Assembly (NCBI GenBank): GCA_028282905.1
Contig: JANQGW010000073.1
Coordinates: 1-50,695, forward strand
DNA length: 50,695 bases
From: Sedimentisphaerales bacterium
Lineage (GTDB): Bacteria; Planctomycetota; Phycisphaerae; Sedimentisphaerales; Anaerohalosphaeraceae
Direction: 5' to 3'
A program made the translations under genes and the position numbers. Below, one piece after another: positions 1 through 7,671 of this stretch. How positions within the stretch are numbered: the first letter of the stretch is position 1; each line of letters begins with the position of its first letter. A model generated the notes under the pieces. It made no database searches. It was not told the DNA's origin and saw nothing but the letters and a program-made list of their open reading frames with translations.

Positions 1-849
1 CCCTTGCAGGCTTTCGGCCCGTAAACGGCCGGCAACTTCCTCGACCTGTGTCAGCAGAATCGACAGCAGGGCGTCTTTATCGGCTATATCGGTTGCAAAG
101 GTCTGCTCTGACGAGATGCTTTTAGCCTGACTTTCGGATTCGACGGGACGTTTGTCAATGCCGCGGGCAAGGTTGAGAATATGGTCGGCTTGATTGCCAA
201 GAATCTGGCTCAAGACACCCATCGGGGTTTGTCGTAATTGCAGAACGGTTGTAATGCCGGCGTTTTTCAGAGATTTTCCCGTGACTTTTCCAATGCCCCA
301 TATCCGACGGATATCAAGTGAGTCCAGAATAGCTTGCTTGTTTTCAGGGGTGATGACGACAAAACCGTCCGGTTTGTCCAGATCGGAGGCCAGCTTGGCG
401 AGAAACTTATTTTCCGCGATGCCGACCGAGGCGACCAGGCCGCATTCGCTGAGAATGTCCCGTTTGATCCGGCGACCGATAGTCTCGGCGGTTCCAAACA
501 GTTTCAGGCAGCCAGTGACGTCCAGAAATGCCTCATCGACCGACAGCGGCTCGACGTCGGGCGTATAACGATGGAAGATTTTGCGGATTTTCCGGGACAT
601 TTCGACATATCGTGACATCCGCACCGGCAGGAAAATGCCATTTGGACACAGACGGTGAGCCTGAGAAGCGGGCATGGCACTGTGAACCCCGAATTTGCGG
701 GCTTCGTACGAGGCGGCGCTGACCACGCCCCGGCTGTCCGGCGAACCGGCGACAATAACAGGCTTGCCCTTTAGCTCAGGGTTATCCAACTGCTCAACCG
801 AAGCATAAAACGCGTCCATGTCCACATGTATAATCTGCCGTACCTGCAT
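1..849 (-). CDS. dinB: DNA polymerase IV (Y-family), partial
   Basis: Error-prone translesion DNA polymerase. Reading the minus strand from the ATG at 849 gives 283 open codons with no stop before the window edge, so the C-terminal part lies outside. The N-terminus carries the Y-family signature HVDMDAFYASVEQ (residues 8-20) with catalytic Asp residues, then SYEARKFGVHSAMP (steric gate and finger region). The second catalytic motif LSVDEAFLDVT lies near residue 122, and a helix-hairpin-helix segment (RRIWGIGKVTGKSL) follows near 180. The visible part covers palm, fingers, thumb and the start of the little-finger domain. No Shine-Dalgarno is visible; a TATAAT lies 7 nt before the ATG, so the mRNA may be leaderless. 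The family call is very secure. Confidence 0.95.
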   Translation of the reverse strand, partial: MQVRQIIHVDMDAFYASVEQLDNPELKGKPVIVAGSPDSRGVVSAASYEARKFGVHSAMPASQAHRLCPNGIFLPVRMSRYVEMSRKIRKIFHRYTPDVEPLSVDEAFLDVTGCLKLFGTAETIGRRIKRDILSECGLVASVGIAENKFLAKLASDLDKPDGFVVITPENKQAILDSLDIRRIWGIGKVTGKSLKNAGITTVLQLRQTPMGVLSQILGNQADHILNLARGIDKRPVESESQAKSISSEQTFATDIADKDALLSILLTQVEEVAGRLRAESLQG

Positions 850-856
850 AAGGCTT

Positions 857-862
857 ATTATA
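857..862 (-). promoter_or_regulatory. Putative -10 box of dinB, leaderless arrangement
   Basis: The minus strand reads TATAAT, followed by 7 nt and then the dinB ATG at 849, so transcription would begin at or beside the start codon. The -35 region (TTCCGG at 880-885) is poor, and no LexA-like palindrome was recognised. Based on spacing only. Confidence 0.4.
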
Positions 863-885
863 ACGGAACCGTGGTCGCACCGGAA

Positions 886-985
886 TTTTTTTGCCACAGA
901 TTAACACAAATATAAGAAACCGTCAGTCTTCGCTCTTCGAGCTACGACTCGACAGGCAGATTTCGCAGATTATTACAGATTTTTT
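886..985. repeat. Degenerate 'CACAGATTAACACA' family intergenic repeat
   Basis: Begins GCCACAGATTAACACAAATA as in the copies at 4589 and 6811, then diverges into a segment with a CTTCGCTC/CTCGACAGGCAG hairpin and a TTTCGCAGATTATTACAGATT tail. It fills most of the gap between dinB and the lipoprotein gene. Same orientation as the other copies. Confidence 0.7.
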
Positions 986-998
986 ATCTTCAAAGGGT

Positions 999-2450
999 TT
1001 ATTTTTGTTTGCGAAGCTTGTTGACGGTTTCCGCTGAGATATTGGATTGTTTGAATTTTATCAGTTCGTCCACGGTCAGCGGTTCATAATCCGGATTGGC
1101 GAAGGCCTTTCCGTAGTTACTGCCGATGTGATACTGTTTAAGTTTATACAGGTCATCAAGTGACAGATTGTAGCCCGCTTTTTTCCACATCCCTGCTTCT
1201 GCGGCACTGAGATGCCGTTGTTTAATCCAGTAAAGCTGTTCAAGGCTTAAGTCATATCCGGCCCGTTTCCATTGGGTGGCATTCTGTGGCTTGAGGTGCC
1301 GTTGTTTGATCCAGTAGAGTTGTTCAAAGTCTAAATTGAAGTCGGCCTGTTTCCATTCGACAGCGTTTTGCGGGTTGAGATGTCTCTGTTTGATCCAGTA
1401 AAGCTGTTTGATATCAACGTCATATCCGGCTTTTTTCCAGTCGGCTGCCATATTCGGGTCGAGATGTCGTTGCTTGACCCAATAAAGCTGTTCGAGATCG
1501 AGTTGATAGCCGGCTTTTTGCCATTGTTTTGAAACCTCCGGCTTAAGGTGTCGCTGTTTGATCCAGTACACGGTTTCGAGGTCAACATTATGACCGGCGT
1601 TTTTCCACTCTGTGGCCATCGCGGCAGAGAGGTGCCGTTGTTTGGCATAGACCAGTTTGTCGGCCGAAAGGTTATAGCCGGCGTTTATCCATGTGAGTGC
1701 GTATTCGACCGACACATGATACTGGGCCAGTTTAATAACATTGTCGGCATTAAAGCGATAACCGCTTTCGATGAGCTTATTAATATCGTCTGTTGTCAGG
1801 TTATACTCAGCCAGTTTTGCCGCTTGGGCGATATCGAATTCGACGCTGCAATCGGCATAGGCAATGATCTTTTGCGGATCGGTGTTGCGTATAATCAACG
1901 AGAGTGTGTCTTTAAGGCTGGGCATTGCCCCGAATGCATTCTCGATTCTGGCTGTTGCATCTTTATTGATATCAATTGTAACCGTTCCGTATGACCGAAC
2001 TTCATTATTGAAAAATGAACTGTCAGCTTTGCCAAGCTGGCCGTTAAAGTTTAGACTGCCCAATCGGCTTTCAAAGGAAATGGTTACCGGCTCACCGTCT
2101 TGTTTAGACTTCGGCCAGAGAATGTTCATTTCATCGCTGGAATGGTGTGCTCGGCTGAGATACCTTCGGTTTTCATCGCCTTGCTCTGTGTAAAACAATT
2201 GCAGATTGATAGGGCTGTGTTTCGGTTTCGGATGCCATGTATTTGGGCTGAACCATGCTCTTTCGATGATTTCATCACCTGCAGGCAGGCATTCCATGTC
2301 GCCTTCCTGAAGAGCGATTTCGATTCGTGGGTCACTGCTGTGATGGCTGTTTCTGCGGCCCATCAACTCGGGTTTGCAGCCGCTGAAGATTGCGGTTATT
2401 GCCAGTAATCCCAATAAAGCCCAAGCTCGTTTATCGACGGCACTTTGCAT
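999..2450 (-). CDS. Lipoprotein with tandem 28-residue Trp/Gly-Tyr repeats
   Basis: Function unknown. The 483-aa product starts with a lipoprotein signal (hydrophobic stretch, then lipobox IFSGC near residue 25), so it should be anchored in the envelope. Residues ~35-210 form a non-repeated, probably beta-rich domain. From ~215 to the end there are about nine tandem units of 28 residues with the pattern L-Y-W-I-K-Q-R-H-L, then x-A-x-x-W-K-x-A-G-Y and an acidic/Leu stretch. The central units are the most alike (LYWIKQRHLKP, LYWVKQRHLDP, LYWIKQRHLNP); the outer ones are degenerate. The pattern recalls the helical 'GVTPEYVREL..GY' repeats found in some M56/BlaR1-type proteins, but no protease domain is present (family link is inference). 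GGAAGGA precedes the ATG. Confidence 0.8.
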   Translation of the reverse strand: MQSAVDKRAWALLGLLAITAIFSGCKPELMGRRNSHHSSDPRIEIALQEGDMECLPAGDEIIERAWFSPNTWHPKPKHSPINLQLFYTEQGDENRRYLSRAHHSSDEMNILWPKSKQDGEPVTISFESRLGSLNFNGQLGKADSSFFNNEVRSYGTVTIDINKDATARIENAFGAMPSLKDTLSLIIRNTDPQKIIAYADCSVEFDIAQAAKLAEYNLTTDDINKLIESGYRFNADNVIKLAQYHVSVEYALTWINAGYNLSADKLVYAKQRHLSAAMATEWKNAGHNVDLETVYWIKQRHLKPEVSKQWQKAGYQLDLEQLYWVKQRHLDPNMAADWKKAGYDVDIKQLYWIKQRHLNPQNAVEWKQADFNLDFEQLYWIKQRHLKPQNATQWKRAGYDLSLEQLYWIKQRHLSAAEAGMWKKAGYNLSLDDLYKLKQYHIGSNYGKAFANPDYEPLTVDELIKFKQSNISAETVNKLRKQK

Positions 2451-2481
2451 GAATTCTTCCTTCCAATAAAGTTTGATTGTT

Positions 2482-2511
2482 ATCCTGTCACAGGGTAAGA
2501 CGTGACAGGAT
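2482..2511. other. Perfect 10-bp inverted repeat (hairpin)
   Basis: ATCCTGTCAC and GTGACAGGAT are separated by 10 nt, between the end of the first DUF3137 gene and the lipoprotein gene. There is no clear T-tract on the minus strand, so it may be a leader hairpin, a weak terminator or an operator. Confidence 0.5.
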
Positions 2512-2550
2512 GCAATTTGTTACAAAAAAAACGATTTTTTTGGCAGGATT

Positions 2551-2648
2551 TACCCGTCTTCGCTATAAGCTGCGGCGAGGCAGACGGGATTAACACGGAT
2601 ATTTCTGTATTTTTCAGTATCCTCGGTGTCTTCAGTAGTTGGTATTTA
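2551..2648. repeat. Diverged intergenic repeat with embedded hairpin
   Basis: CCCGTCTTCG and CGAGGCAGACGGG form an imperfect hairpin. It is followed by GATTAACACGGATATTTCTG and a TCCTCGGTGTCTTCAG tail, which match the ends of the copies at 4589 and 6811. It fills the gap downstream of the DUF3137 array. Confidence 0.6.
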
Positions 2649-3611
2649 CTACTCTTTCGACCAGATGCGGGTGTTGAGGTTGAGCTCATCGATTATACTA
2701 AGAGCAGATTGCATATCCTGAAAATATTCGCAGGCTGCGGTGTAATCGACCTGATTTCCATCTTTAGGTTCAAACAGTTTTCTGTCCAATGAAACAGCGA
2801 TATAGACGTTTGACTTATAAAAGGATAAATGGATTTGAGTTTTTCGCTTTTCTCGCAGGTCGAGAATCCGTTTCATCAATGCGGGAGTCAAAATATAGCG
2901 TGCTTCGACCTGATCGCTGCCATAAACAACAAACTCTTTTTCAAATTCACTGTCTTCAAGCTGAATCAGTTGACTGCGTTGCGGGTTCATAGCCTGTAGT
3001 TTTTTGCCGAAGCGGCCGAATATTCTTTCTGCTTTATCCGGCAGTACAACGGTTTGACCGTGAAATTCCTTATTGAAATCTGCGATCATGAACAGTCCTT
3101 TGAAGATGATCTCGGTTGAATCGTCATCGCTGTAAGACACATCTAACTCCGAACACTCCATTGCTGTTTGGCCTATGATTCCTGTTATGAGGTCATCACC
3201 TTTAAAGCGGTTGTGCCTGTTCAGAAACAGACCGGATTGGCCAAAGGCATATTTGTCAATATGTTGTTTGGGGTAATATTCAAGTGTTGGGTTGATGAAA
3301 TACAGTATTTTTTGAATGAATCGACATTTAAACTGAGCATTGAATTGTCGCCATATACAGGCTAACAGTAATCCGACCGTCAGTAAAAAACCGTTTACAG
3401 CAACAAGTAAGATCAAGATTGTTTTTCCTGCGTTTGCGGATTCTCGCCAGTTTGGGAACAATAAGAGCCAGAGAGTTATCCAGAAAAAAATTGCTCCGAT
3501 GATTGCGATAGTTGATTTTCGAGACCTCATTTTACGGTCTTTTTCTACGAGTTTGATTTCCGGCATTAACTCACTGTTGTAAAACTCTTTGAACTCGTCG
3601 TGGATTCTCAT
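2649..3611 (-). CDS. DUF3137 family membrane protein (paralogue 1)
   Basis: A 320-aa protein of unknown function, last gene of the LemA/DUF3137 array. Residues ~30-90 hold two transmembrane helices; the rest looks soluble. Family hallmarks are the N-terminal F-K-E-F-Y segment, GDDLITGIIGQTAM, FKGLFMIADFNKEFHGQTVVLPD, FVVYGSDQVEARYILTP and the C-terminal LNTRIWSKE. DUF3137 genes are commonly found beside lemA. The ATG lies 3 nt after the stop of paralogue 2 and uses AAGGA (inside that gene's last codons), which suggests translational coupling. This is the only junction in the array without an intergenic repeat. Confidence 0.85.
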   Translation of the reverse strand: MRIHDEFKEFYNSELMPEIKLVEKDRKMRSRKSTIAIIGAIFFWITLWLLLFPNWRESANAGKTILILLVAVNGFLLTVGLLLACIWRQFNAQFKCRFIQKILYFINPTLEYYPKQHIDKYAFGQSGLFLNRHNRFKGDDLITGIIGQTAMECSELDVSYSDDDSTEIIFKGLFMIADFNKEFHGQTVVLPDKAERIFGRFGKKLQAMNPQRSQLIQLEDSEFEKEFVVYGSDQVEARYILTPALMKRILDLREKRKTQIHLSFYKSNVYIAVSLDRKLFEPKDGNQVDYTAACEYFQDMQSALSIIDELNLNTRIWSKE

Positions 3612-3614
3612 GGA

Positions 3615-4583
3615 TTATTCCTTCGACCAGATTCGGGTGTTGAGGTTGAGGTCTTCGACGATAGCGACGGCCAGGCTCAGGTCGCGGGCGTAGTCGAGGA
3701 TTGGCTCAAAATCCATGATGCTGGACATGACCTTCGGCTCGAAGAGATTTTTGGTCATGGGCAGGGCGACGTAAACGTTTGAACCGGTGAATGACAGGTA
3801 GATTTTGGTGCCGGTTTTGCGTTTGAATTCCAGAATTCGCTGCATCAGGCTGGTTGAGAGGATATAACGTGCCTCGATCTGGTCGCTGCCGTACACGACG
3901 AACTCCCGCTCGAATTCCACATCTTCCAGTTTGATCAGGTCATCGCGGCTCATGTTCCACGATTGCAGCATTTTACCGAAGCCGCCAAACAGTTTTTCCG
4001 CGGTGTCCGGCAGCACGACGGTCTGCCCCTTGAAATGTTTGTTGAAATCGGCGATAAAAAACAGGCCTTTGAAGATGGTGTGCCATTCGGTCTTGCGGTC
4101 CTTGCCAGTGCCGGAACTGGTTTTGTATTCGGCGTGGATCTCGGAAAAGGCCACCTGCGTTTGGCCGATGGTGCCGTCAACGCGGTCCTCGCCGCGATAA
4201 CGGTCGATACTGTGTTTGAACAGGGTCGAGGTCTTAAAGGTTTGCCGGTCGATCAGTCCCTGTGGGCTGTAGCGCAGACCCGGCTCCAGAAACGTAATAA
4301 TCTTGCTGATGATGCGCTGTTTGAACTCGGCCTTGTAGCCTTTGCTGATAAAGGAAAAGGCAATCCCGCCAACAATGGCGCCGCCAACCAGAAAGAAAAT
4401 CAGGATAAAGGGCGGCCCGCCCTGGGCCATGACCGCTCCGGCGATGACCAGCCCCAGCACGGCGACAACACCAACAGCGATGAGGCTGTTGATCATGACC
4501 TGTTTGCGTTTGGCTTCCAACTGACGCAGCTCGGCGACCAGTTCCGTATCGTAAAATGCTTTGAGTTCTTCAAGAGTTTTCAT
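3615..4583 (-). CDS. DUF3137 family membrane protein (paralogue 2)
   Basis: A 322-aa protein of unknown function with two transmembrane helices (residues ~30-85). It carries the same conserved blocks as its neighbours: G-T-I-G-Q-T, FKGLFFIADFNKHFKGQ, FVVYGSDQIEARYILS, C-terminal LNTRIWSKE. It is distinguished by a Gly/Ser/Lys insert (SSGTGKDRKTEW) before the FKGLFF block. The ATG at 4583 has no Shine-Dalgarno: the repeat at 4589-4699 begins only about 5 nt upstream, so the leader is repeat-derived. Translation may rely on readthrough from the upstream gene or a leader structure. Confidence 0.85.
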   Translation of the reverse strand: MKTLEELKAFYDTELVAELRQLEAKRKQVMINSLIAVGVVAVLGLVIAGAVMAQGGPPFILIFFLVGGAIVGGIAFSFISKGYKAEFKQRIISKIITFLEPGLRYSPQGLIDRQTFKTSTLFKHSIDRYRGEDRVDGTIGQTQVAFSEIHAEYKTSSGTGKDRKTEWHTIFKGLFFIADFNKHFKGQTVVLPDTAEKLFGGFGKMLQSWNMSRDDLIKLEDVEFEREFVVYGSDQIEARYILSTSLMQRILEFKRKTGTKIYLSFTGSNVYVALPMTKNLFEPKVMSSIMDFEPILDYARDLSLAVAIVEDLNLNTRIWSKE

Positions 4584-4588
4584 AGTTT

Positions 4589-4699
4589 AGCCACAGATTA
4601 ACACAGATTTTCACAAATATAGAAACCACGGATTTCGCGGATTTACACGGATTATGAAAAAATATATTTCTTCAGTGTCCTCGGCGTCCTCGGTGGTTT
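4589..4699. repeat. 111-bp periodic repeat, copy A
   Basis: Three parts: AGCCACAGATTAACACAGAT (10-bp period), CACGGATTTCGCGGATTT (9-bp period) and GTCCTCGGCGTCCTCGGTGG (9-bp period). Differs from the copy at 6811-6921 by only about three substitutions. Lies between paralogues 2 and 3, directly abutting the paralogue 2 start. Confidence 0.9.
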
Positions 4700-4722
4700 A
4701 TCTTTAATCATGACAATAAATG

Positions 4723-5676
4723 TCACCCTTTTGACCAGATTCGAGTGTTCAGGTTTAGATTTTCGACGAGGCCGAGAGCCATTTGCATGTCCCGGAAGTA
4801 TTCACAGGCCGCGGTTTCATTGACCTGGCTGCCTTTTTTCGGCTCAAACAGGTCTCTCAGCAGCGGAATCGCCAGATAGACCTTGGAATGGCAAAAGGCC
4901 AGGTAGATTTTCGTGTTGTGTGTTCGGTGCAAATCGAGAATTCGTTCCATCAGGTCCGGCGACAGGATATAGCGCGCCTCGACTTGATCGGAGCCGTAGA
5001 CGACGAATTCCTTTTCAAAGTCCGGGTTGTCGAGTTGAATTAATTCCTCGCGTCTGGGATTAACCGCCTGCAATTTCTTGCCCAGGCGGCCAAGAAGCCG
5101 TTCGGCAGTATCCGGCAGCACGACGGTGCGGCCTTTAAAGTGTTTATTGAAGTCCGCGATGAAAAACAGGCCCTTGAAGATGGTTTTTGAGCTATATCGG
5201 TCGCGATAGAAAACGTTCAGTTCGGAACACTTCATCGCTGTTTTGCCGATTGTGCCGACAATGACATCATCGCCTTTATAGCAGTTGTATCGCTGGAGAA
5301 AAAGTTTTGATTGGTCAAAAGCAGCCCGGCTGATTTTCTTTCGTGGGTGATAGTCGAGTGAGGGGTTGATAAAGTGCAGGATTTTCTGAATGACGCGGCG
5401 TTTAAAGAGATTTTGGAAAAGACCCCAGATGAGTTTCAGCAACAGCCATGCCGCCGCGATGGCAACGCTGCAGCAGAATGCCAGTAATGTCCAGACGTCA
5501 GAGTCATCGCCCATGGGATAAAGATATTTGGCCCAGACGACGGCTGGACAGAGCAGGATCAGTGCTGAAAACACCACTGACAGCAGGATAAACCATTTTC
5601 GCAGTTCCTCTATCCGCCGTAATTCGTCAAGCAGGTCGGATTCGTAAAACGTCTTGAACTGTTCATGTGTTTTCAT
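4723..5676 (-). CDS. DUF3137 family membrane protein (paralogue 3)
   Basis: Third DUF3137 paralogue, about 317 aa from the ATG at 5676. That start is chosen because it aligns with the N-termini of the other three (M-K-x-x-x-x-F-K-x-F-Y); in-frame ATGs at 5682 and 5697 would add up to 7 residues. Two transmembrane segments (~25-85) precede the conserved soluble region, with FKGLFFIADFNKHFKGRTVVLPD, FVVYGSDQVEARYILSPDLMERILDL and C-terminal LNTRIWSKG. Function unknown. In sequence it is closest to paralogue 1 (shared SQLFLxR-type and EYFQDMQ/EYFRDMQ segments). Confidence 0.84.
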   Translation of the reverse strand: MKTHEQFKTFYESDLLDELRRIEELRKWFILLSVVFSALILLCPAVVWAKYLYPMGDDSDVWTLLAFCCSVAIAAAWLLLKLIWGLFQNLFKRRVIQKILHFINPSLDYHPRKKISRAAFDQSKLFLQRYNCYKGDDVIVGTIGKTAMKCSELNVFYRDRYSSKTIFKGLFFIADFNKHFKGRTVVLPDTAERLLGRLGKKLQAVNPRREELIQLDNPDFEKEFVVYGSDQVEARYILSPDLMERILDLHRTHNTKIYLAFCHSKVYLAIPLLRDLFEPKKGSQVNETAACEYFRDMQMALGLVENLNLNTRIWSKG

Positions 5677-5693
5677 TGCCATTCCGTTTTTAG

Positions 5694-5790
5694 CCACAAA
5701 TTAACACGAATTTTCATAAAAAAGAGAAACCGCGAATTTTGCGGATTTTCACAGATCATTCAAAATTTAACATTCAACATTCATAATTCG
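5694..5790. repeat. Periodic intergenic repeat, diverged copy
   Basis: GCCACAAATTAACACGAATT followed by GAGAAACCGCGAATTTTGCGGATTTTCACAG, then an unrelated AT-rich tail (CAAAATTTAACATTCAACATTC). Between paralogues 3 and 4, same orientation as the other copies. Confidence 0.75.
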
Positions 5791-5792
5791 TT

Positions 5793-6803
5793 TTACTCTT
5801 TGGTCCAGATTCGGGTATTAAGATTGAATTCTTCGACGATGCCGATCATTAGCCGCAAGTCCTGGAAATAGCGGAAGGTCTGGACGTAATCGACGAGGCT
5901 CTTGAAATAAGCCGGTTCAAACAGGTTTCGCCGGCAGGGCACCGCGATATACAACATGGAATTCTTGAATGACAGACAGGTCGAGTCGCCGGTTTTCTTC
6001 TCGAATTCGAGGATTTTGTCCATGATCGCCGGCGTCAGGACGTAGCGGGCCTGTATCTGGTCACTGCCGTACACAACAAATTTCTGTTCAAAGATCGCAT
6101 TGTCCATTTTTATCAACTCACCGCGGAGGGCATTTCTGGATTGCAGCATTTGACCAAACCGCCCGAAATATTTTTCAGCCTTATCCGGTAGTACCAGCAC
6201 CTGCCCGGTAAAATCCTTGTGAAATTCGGCCGCGAAGAACAGACCTTTGAATACTGTTTTTTTACGTTTGTTCAGCAGTGAGAAAATCGAATCGTCCGAT
6301 TCCAGCATGGTGTTCAGCAGCGAGTCCTCATTTTCTTCGACATACTGGGCCTTGACTTCGGAGAATTTGATTTCCGTTTTGCCGAGGGTACCGCTGATAA
6401 GGTCTTCGCCATCGAATTCGTTGACATATCGCTGAAAGATTTCGGCCCGTCGGAATGTGTAGAGATCAATCGACCCTTCGGGGCTGTAACTCAGGCCGGG
6501 GCCGAGAAAACCGATTAGCGGTTTGATAATCATTCGCTTGAAGTCAGCCCGGTAGTGCCGTCCCAGAAAACGGCTGGCGCCCCAGGCAATGCCGACACAG
6601 GACAGGCAGGCGACCGAGATAATCGTGATGGTCGGAAAATGTTCAGACAAGGCCGGCCCGATGAGCAGTGTCAACACCGGTGTGAGGATTGCGGTGACGA
6701 TGACAGTCTGGATGAGAATGCGTTTACGGACTGCGTCCAGCTCCAGCAACTCGGCCAGAAGTTCGTCACTGTAAAACGCTTTGAAATCGTCATAGTTTTT
6801 CAC
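5793..6803 (-). CDS. DUF3137 family membrane protein (paralogue 4)
   Basis: The longest paralogue (336 aa), first of the four downstream of lemA. The start is GTG at 6803, supported by alignment with the N-termini of the others. Two transmembrane helices (~27-85) come first. The mid-region insert (~160-182; acidic, ending FSLLNKRKKT) precedes the conserved FKGLFFAAEFHKDFTGQ block. It then has FVVYGSDQIQARYVLTP and ends FNLNTRIWTKE. Function unknown. No Shine-Dalgarno is visible; the 111-bp repeat begins about 7 nt upstream of the start codon. Confidence 0.85.
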   Translation of the reverse strand: MKNYDDFKAFYSDELLAELLELDAVRKRILIQTVIVTAILTPVLTLLIGPALSEHFPTITIISVACLSCVGIAWGASRFLGRHYRADFKRMIIKPLIGFLGPGLSYSPEGSIDLYTFRRAEIFQRYVNEFDGEDLISGTLGKTEIKFSEVKAQYVEENEDSLLNTMLESDDSIFSLLNKRKKTVFKGLFFAAEFHKDFTGQVLVLPDKAEKYFGRFGQMLQSRNALRGELIKMDNAIFEQKFVVYGSDQIQARYVLTPAIMDKILEFEKKTGDSTCLSFKNSMLYIAVPCRRNLFEPAYFKSLVDYVQTFRYFQDLRLMIGIVEEFNLNTRIWTKE

Positions 6804-6810
6804 TTTTTTC

Positions 6811-6921
6811 AGCCACAGATTAACACAGATTTAGACAAATATAGAAACCACGGATTTCGCGGATTTACACGGATTATGATAAAATATATTTCTTCAGTGT
6901 CCTCGGCGTCCTCGGTGGTTA
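6811..6921. repeat. 111-bp periodic repeat, copy B
   Basis: Near-identical to 4589-4699, same orientation. It exactly fills the space between the lemA stop (6922) and the leader of paralogue 4. The flanking proteins are far more diverged than the repeats. Confidence 0.9.
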
Positions 6922-7482
6922 TTATAAAAGTCCTCCGACTTGCGGCTTTTCGCGTTCGTCCGCTTCGATCTGGAAGAGTTCTTTTATTGTAAAACCGAAC
7001 ATCCCCGCGATGATGTTGGTCGGGAACATCTGCACGGCGTTGTTGTAGTCAGTCACCGCGGCGTTAAACGCCCGCCGGGCCGCGGAAATCTGTTCTTCCA
7101 GTTCGTTCAGCGTTCGCTGCAGGTGCATGAAATTATCCGACGCCTTTAGGTCCGGGTAGTTTTCCACGGTCGCCCGCACCACGCCCAGAAGCTGCATGAA
7201 TGAATTTTCCAAGCCGACTTTCTGGTTTTCGCTCATTTGGCCGCTCATAGCTTTCGAGCGTGCCTCGGTAATGTTTTCAAAAAGTGTCCGCTCATGATCG
7301 GCATAGCCCTTGACCGTCGAGACCAGATTCGGAATCAAATCCCAGCGTTTCTTCAACATCGCGTCCATCGTGCCGAAGATGTTATGAACCTGGTTGCGTT
7401 TGCCGACCAGCGAATTATACATCCCGATGGGGATGATGAGAAAAATCCCTACAATGACCGCTGCAATAATCAATCCCGGCAT
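6922..7482 (-). CDS. lemA: LemA family protein
   Basis: A 186-aa membrane-anchored protein. One N-terminal transmembrane helix (residues 4-24) is followed by the LemA core: YNSLVGKRNQVHNIFGTMD, then KRWDLIPNLVSTVKGYADHE and FNAAVTDYNNAVQMFPTNI, forming a long helical bundle. The family's biochemical role is unsettled; it is frequently encoded next to DUF3137 or other membrane proteins. A good AAGGAG precedes the ATG. It appears to be the first gene of a five-gene minus-strand array with the DUF3137 paralogues. Ends at the repeat that starts the chain of intergenic repeats. Confidence 0.92.
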   Translation of the reverse strand: MPGLIIAAVIVGIFLIIPIGMYNSLVGKRNQVHNIFGTMDAMLKKRWDLIPNLVSTVKGYADHERTLFENITEARSKAMSGQMSENQKVGLENSFMQLLGVVRATVENYPDLKASDNFMHLQRTLNELEEQISAARRAFNAAVTDYNNAVQMFPTNIIAGMFGFTIKELFQIEADEREKPQVGGLL

Positions 7483-7525
7483 AAAAAACTCCTTAAACTG
7501 TATGAAAAACCGTCCTGTCGCTCAA

Positions 7526-7554
7526 ACCATACCCCATCGGCCGCCATTCGTCAA
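7526..7554 (-). promoter_or_regulatory. Candidate sigma70-type promoter for lemA array
   Basis: The minus strand reads TTGACG, 17 nt, TATGGT, about 45 nt upstream of the lemA ATG. The -35 is good and the -10 moderate. Confidence 0.45.
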
Positions 7555-7671
7555 TACCATAGACGCCGAAACCGCCAAACTGTTGCAGACATTGCCGTGA
7601 ATTTTCGTTGACCAAAAGTGAGAGGGGTGATAGTCTATACTGCGTTAAGAACCTGCTATTAGGAGCCAACA

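Noticed and set aside
1150-1700. Regular 84-bp repeats that could be read as a CRISPR-like array
   Set aside because: The period is in frame and encodes the 28-residue protein repeat; there are no unique spacers and no cas genes.
4589-6921. Regular short repeats as CRISPR
   Set aside because: Units are 9-10 bp, tandem and without spacers; copies are separated by whole genes.
7610-7637. TTGACC ... TATACT as promoter for the gene at 7672
   Set aside because: The spacer is 22 nt, too long for a normal sigma70 promoter; the alternative GATAGT box has a 15-nt spacer.
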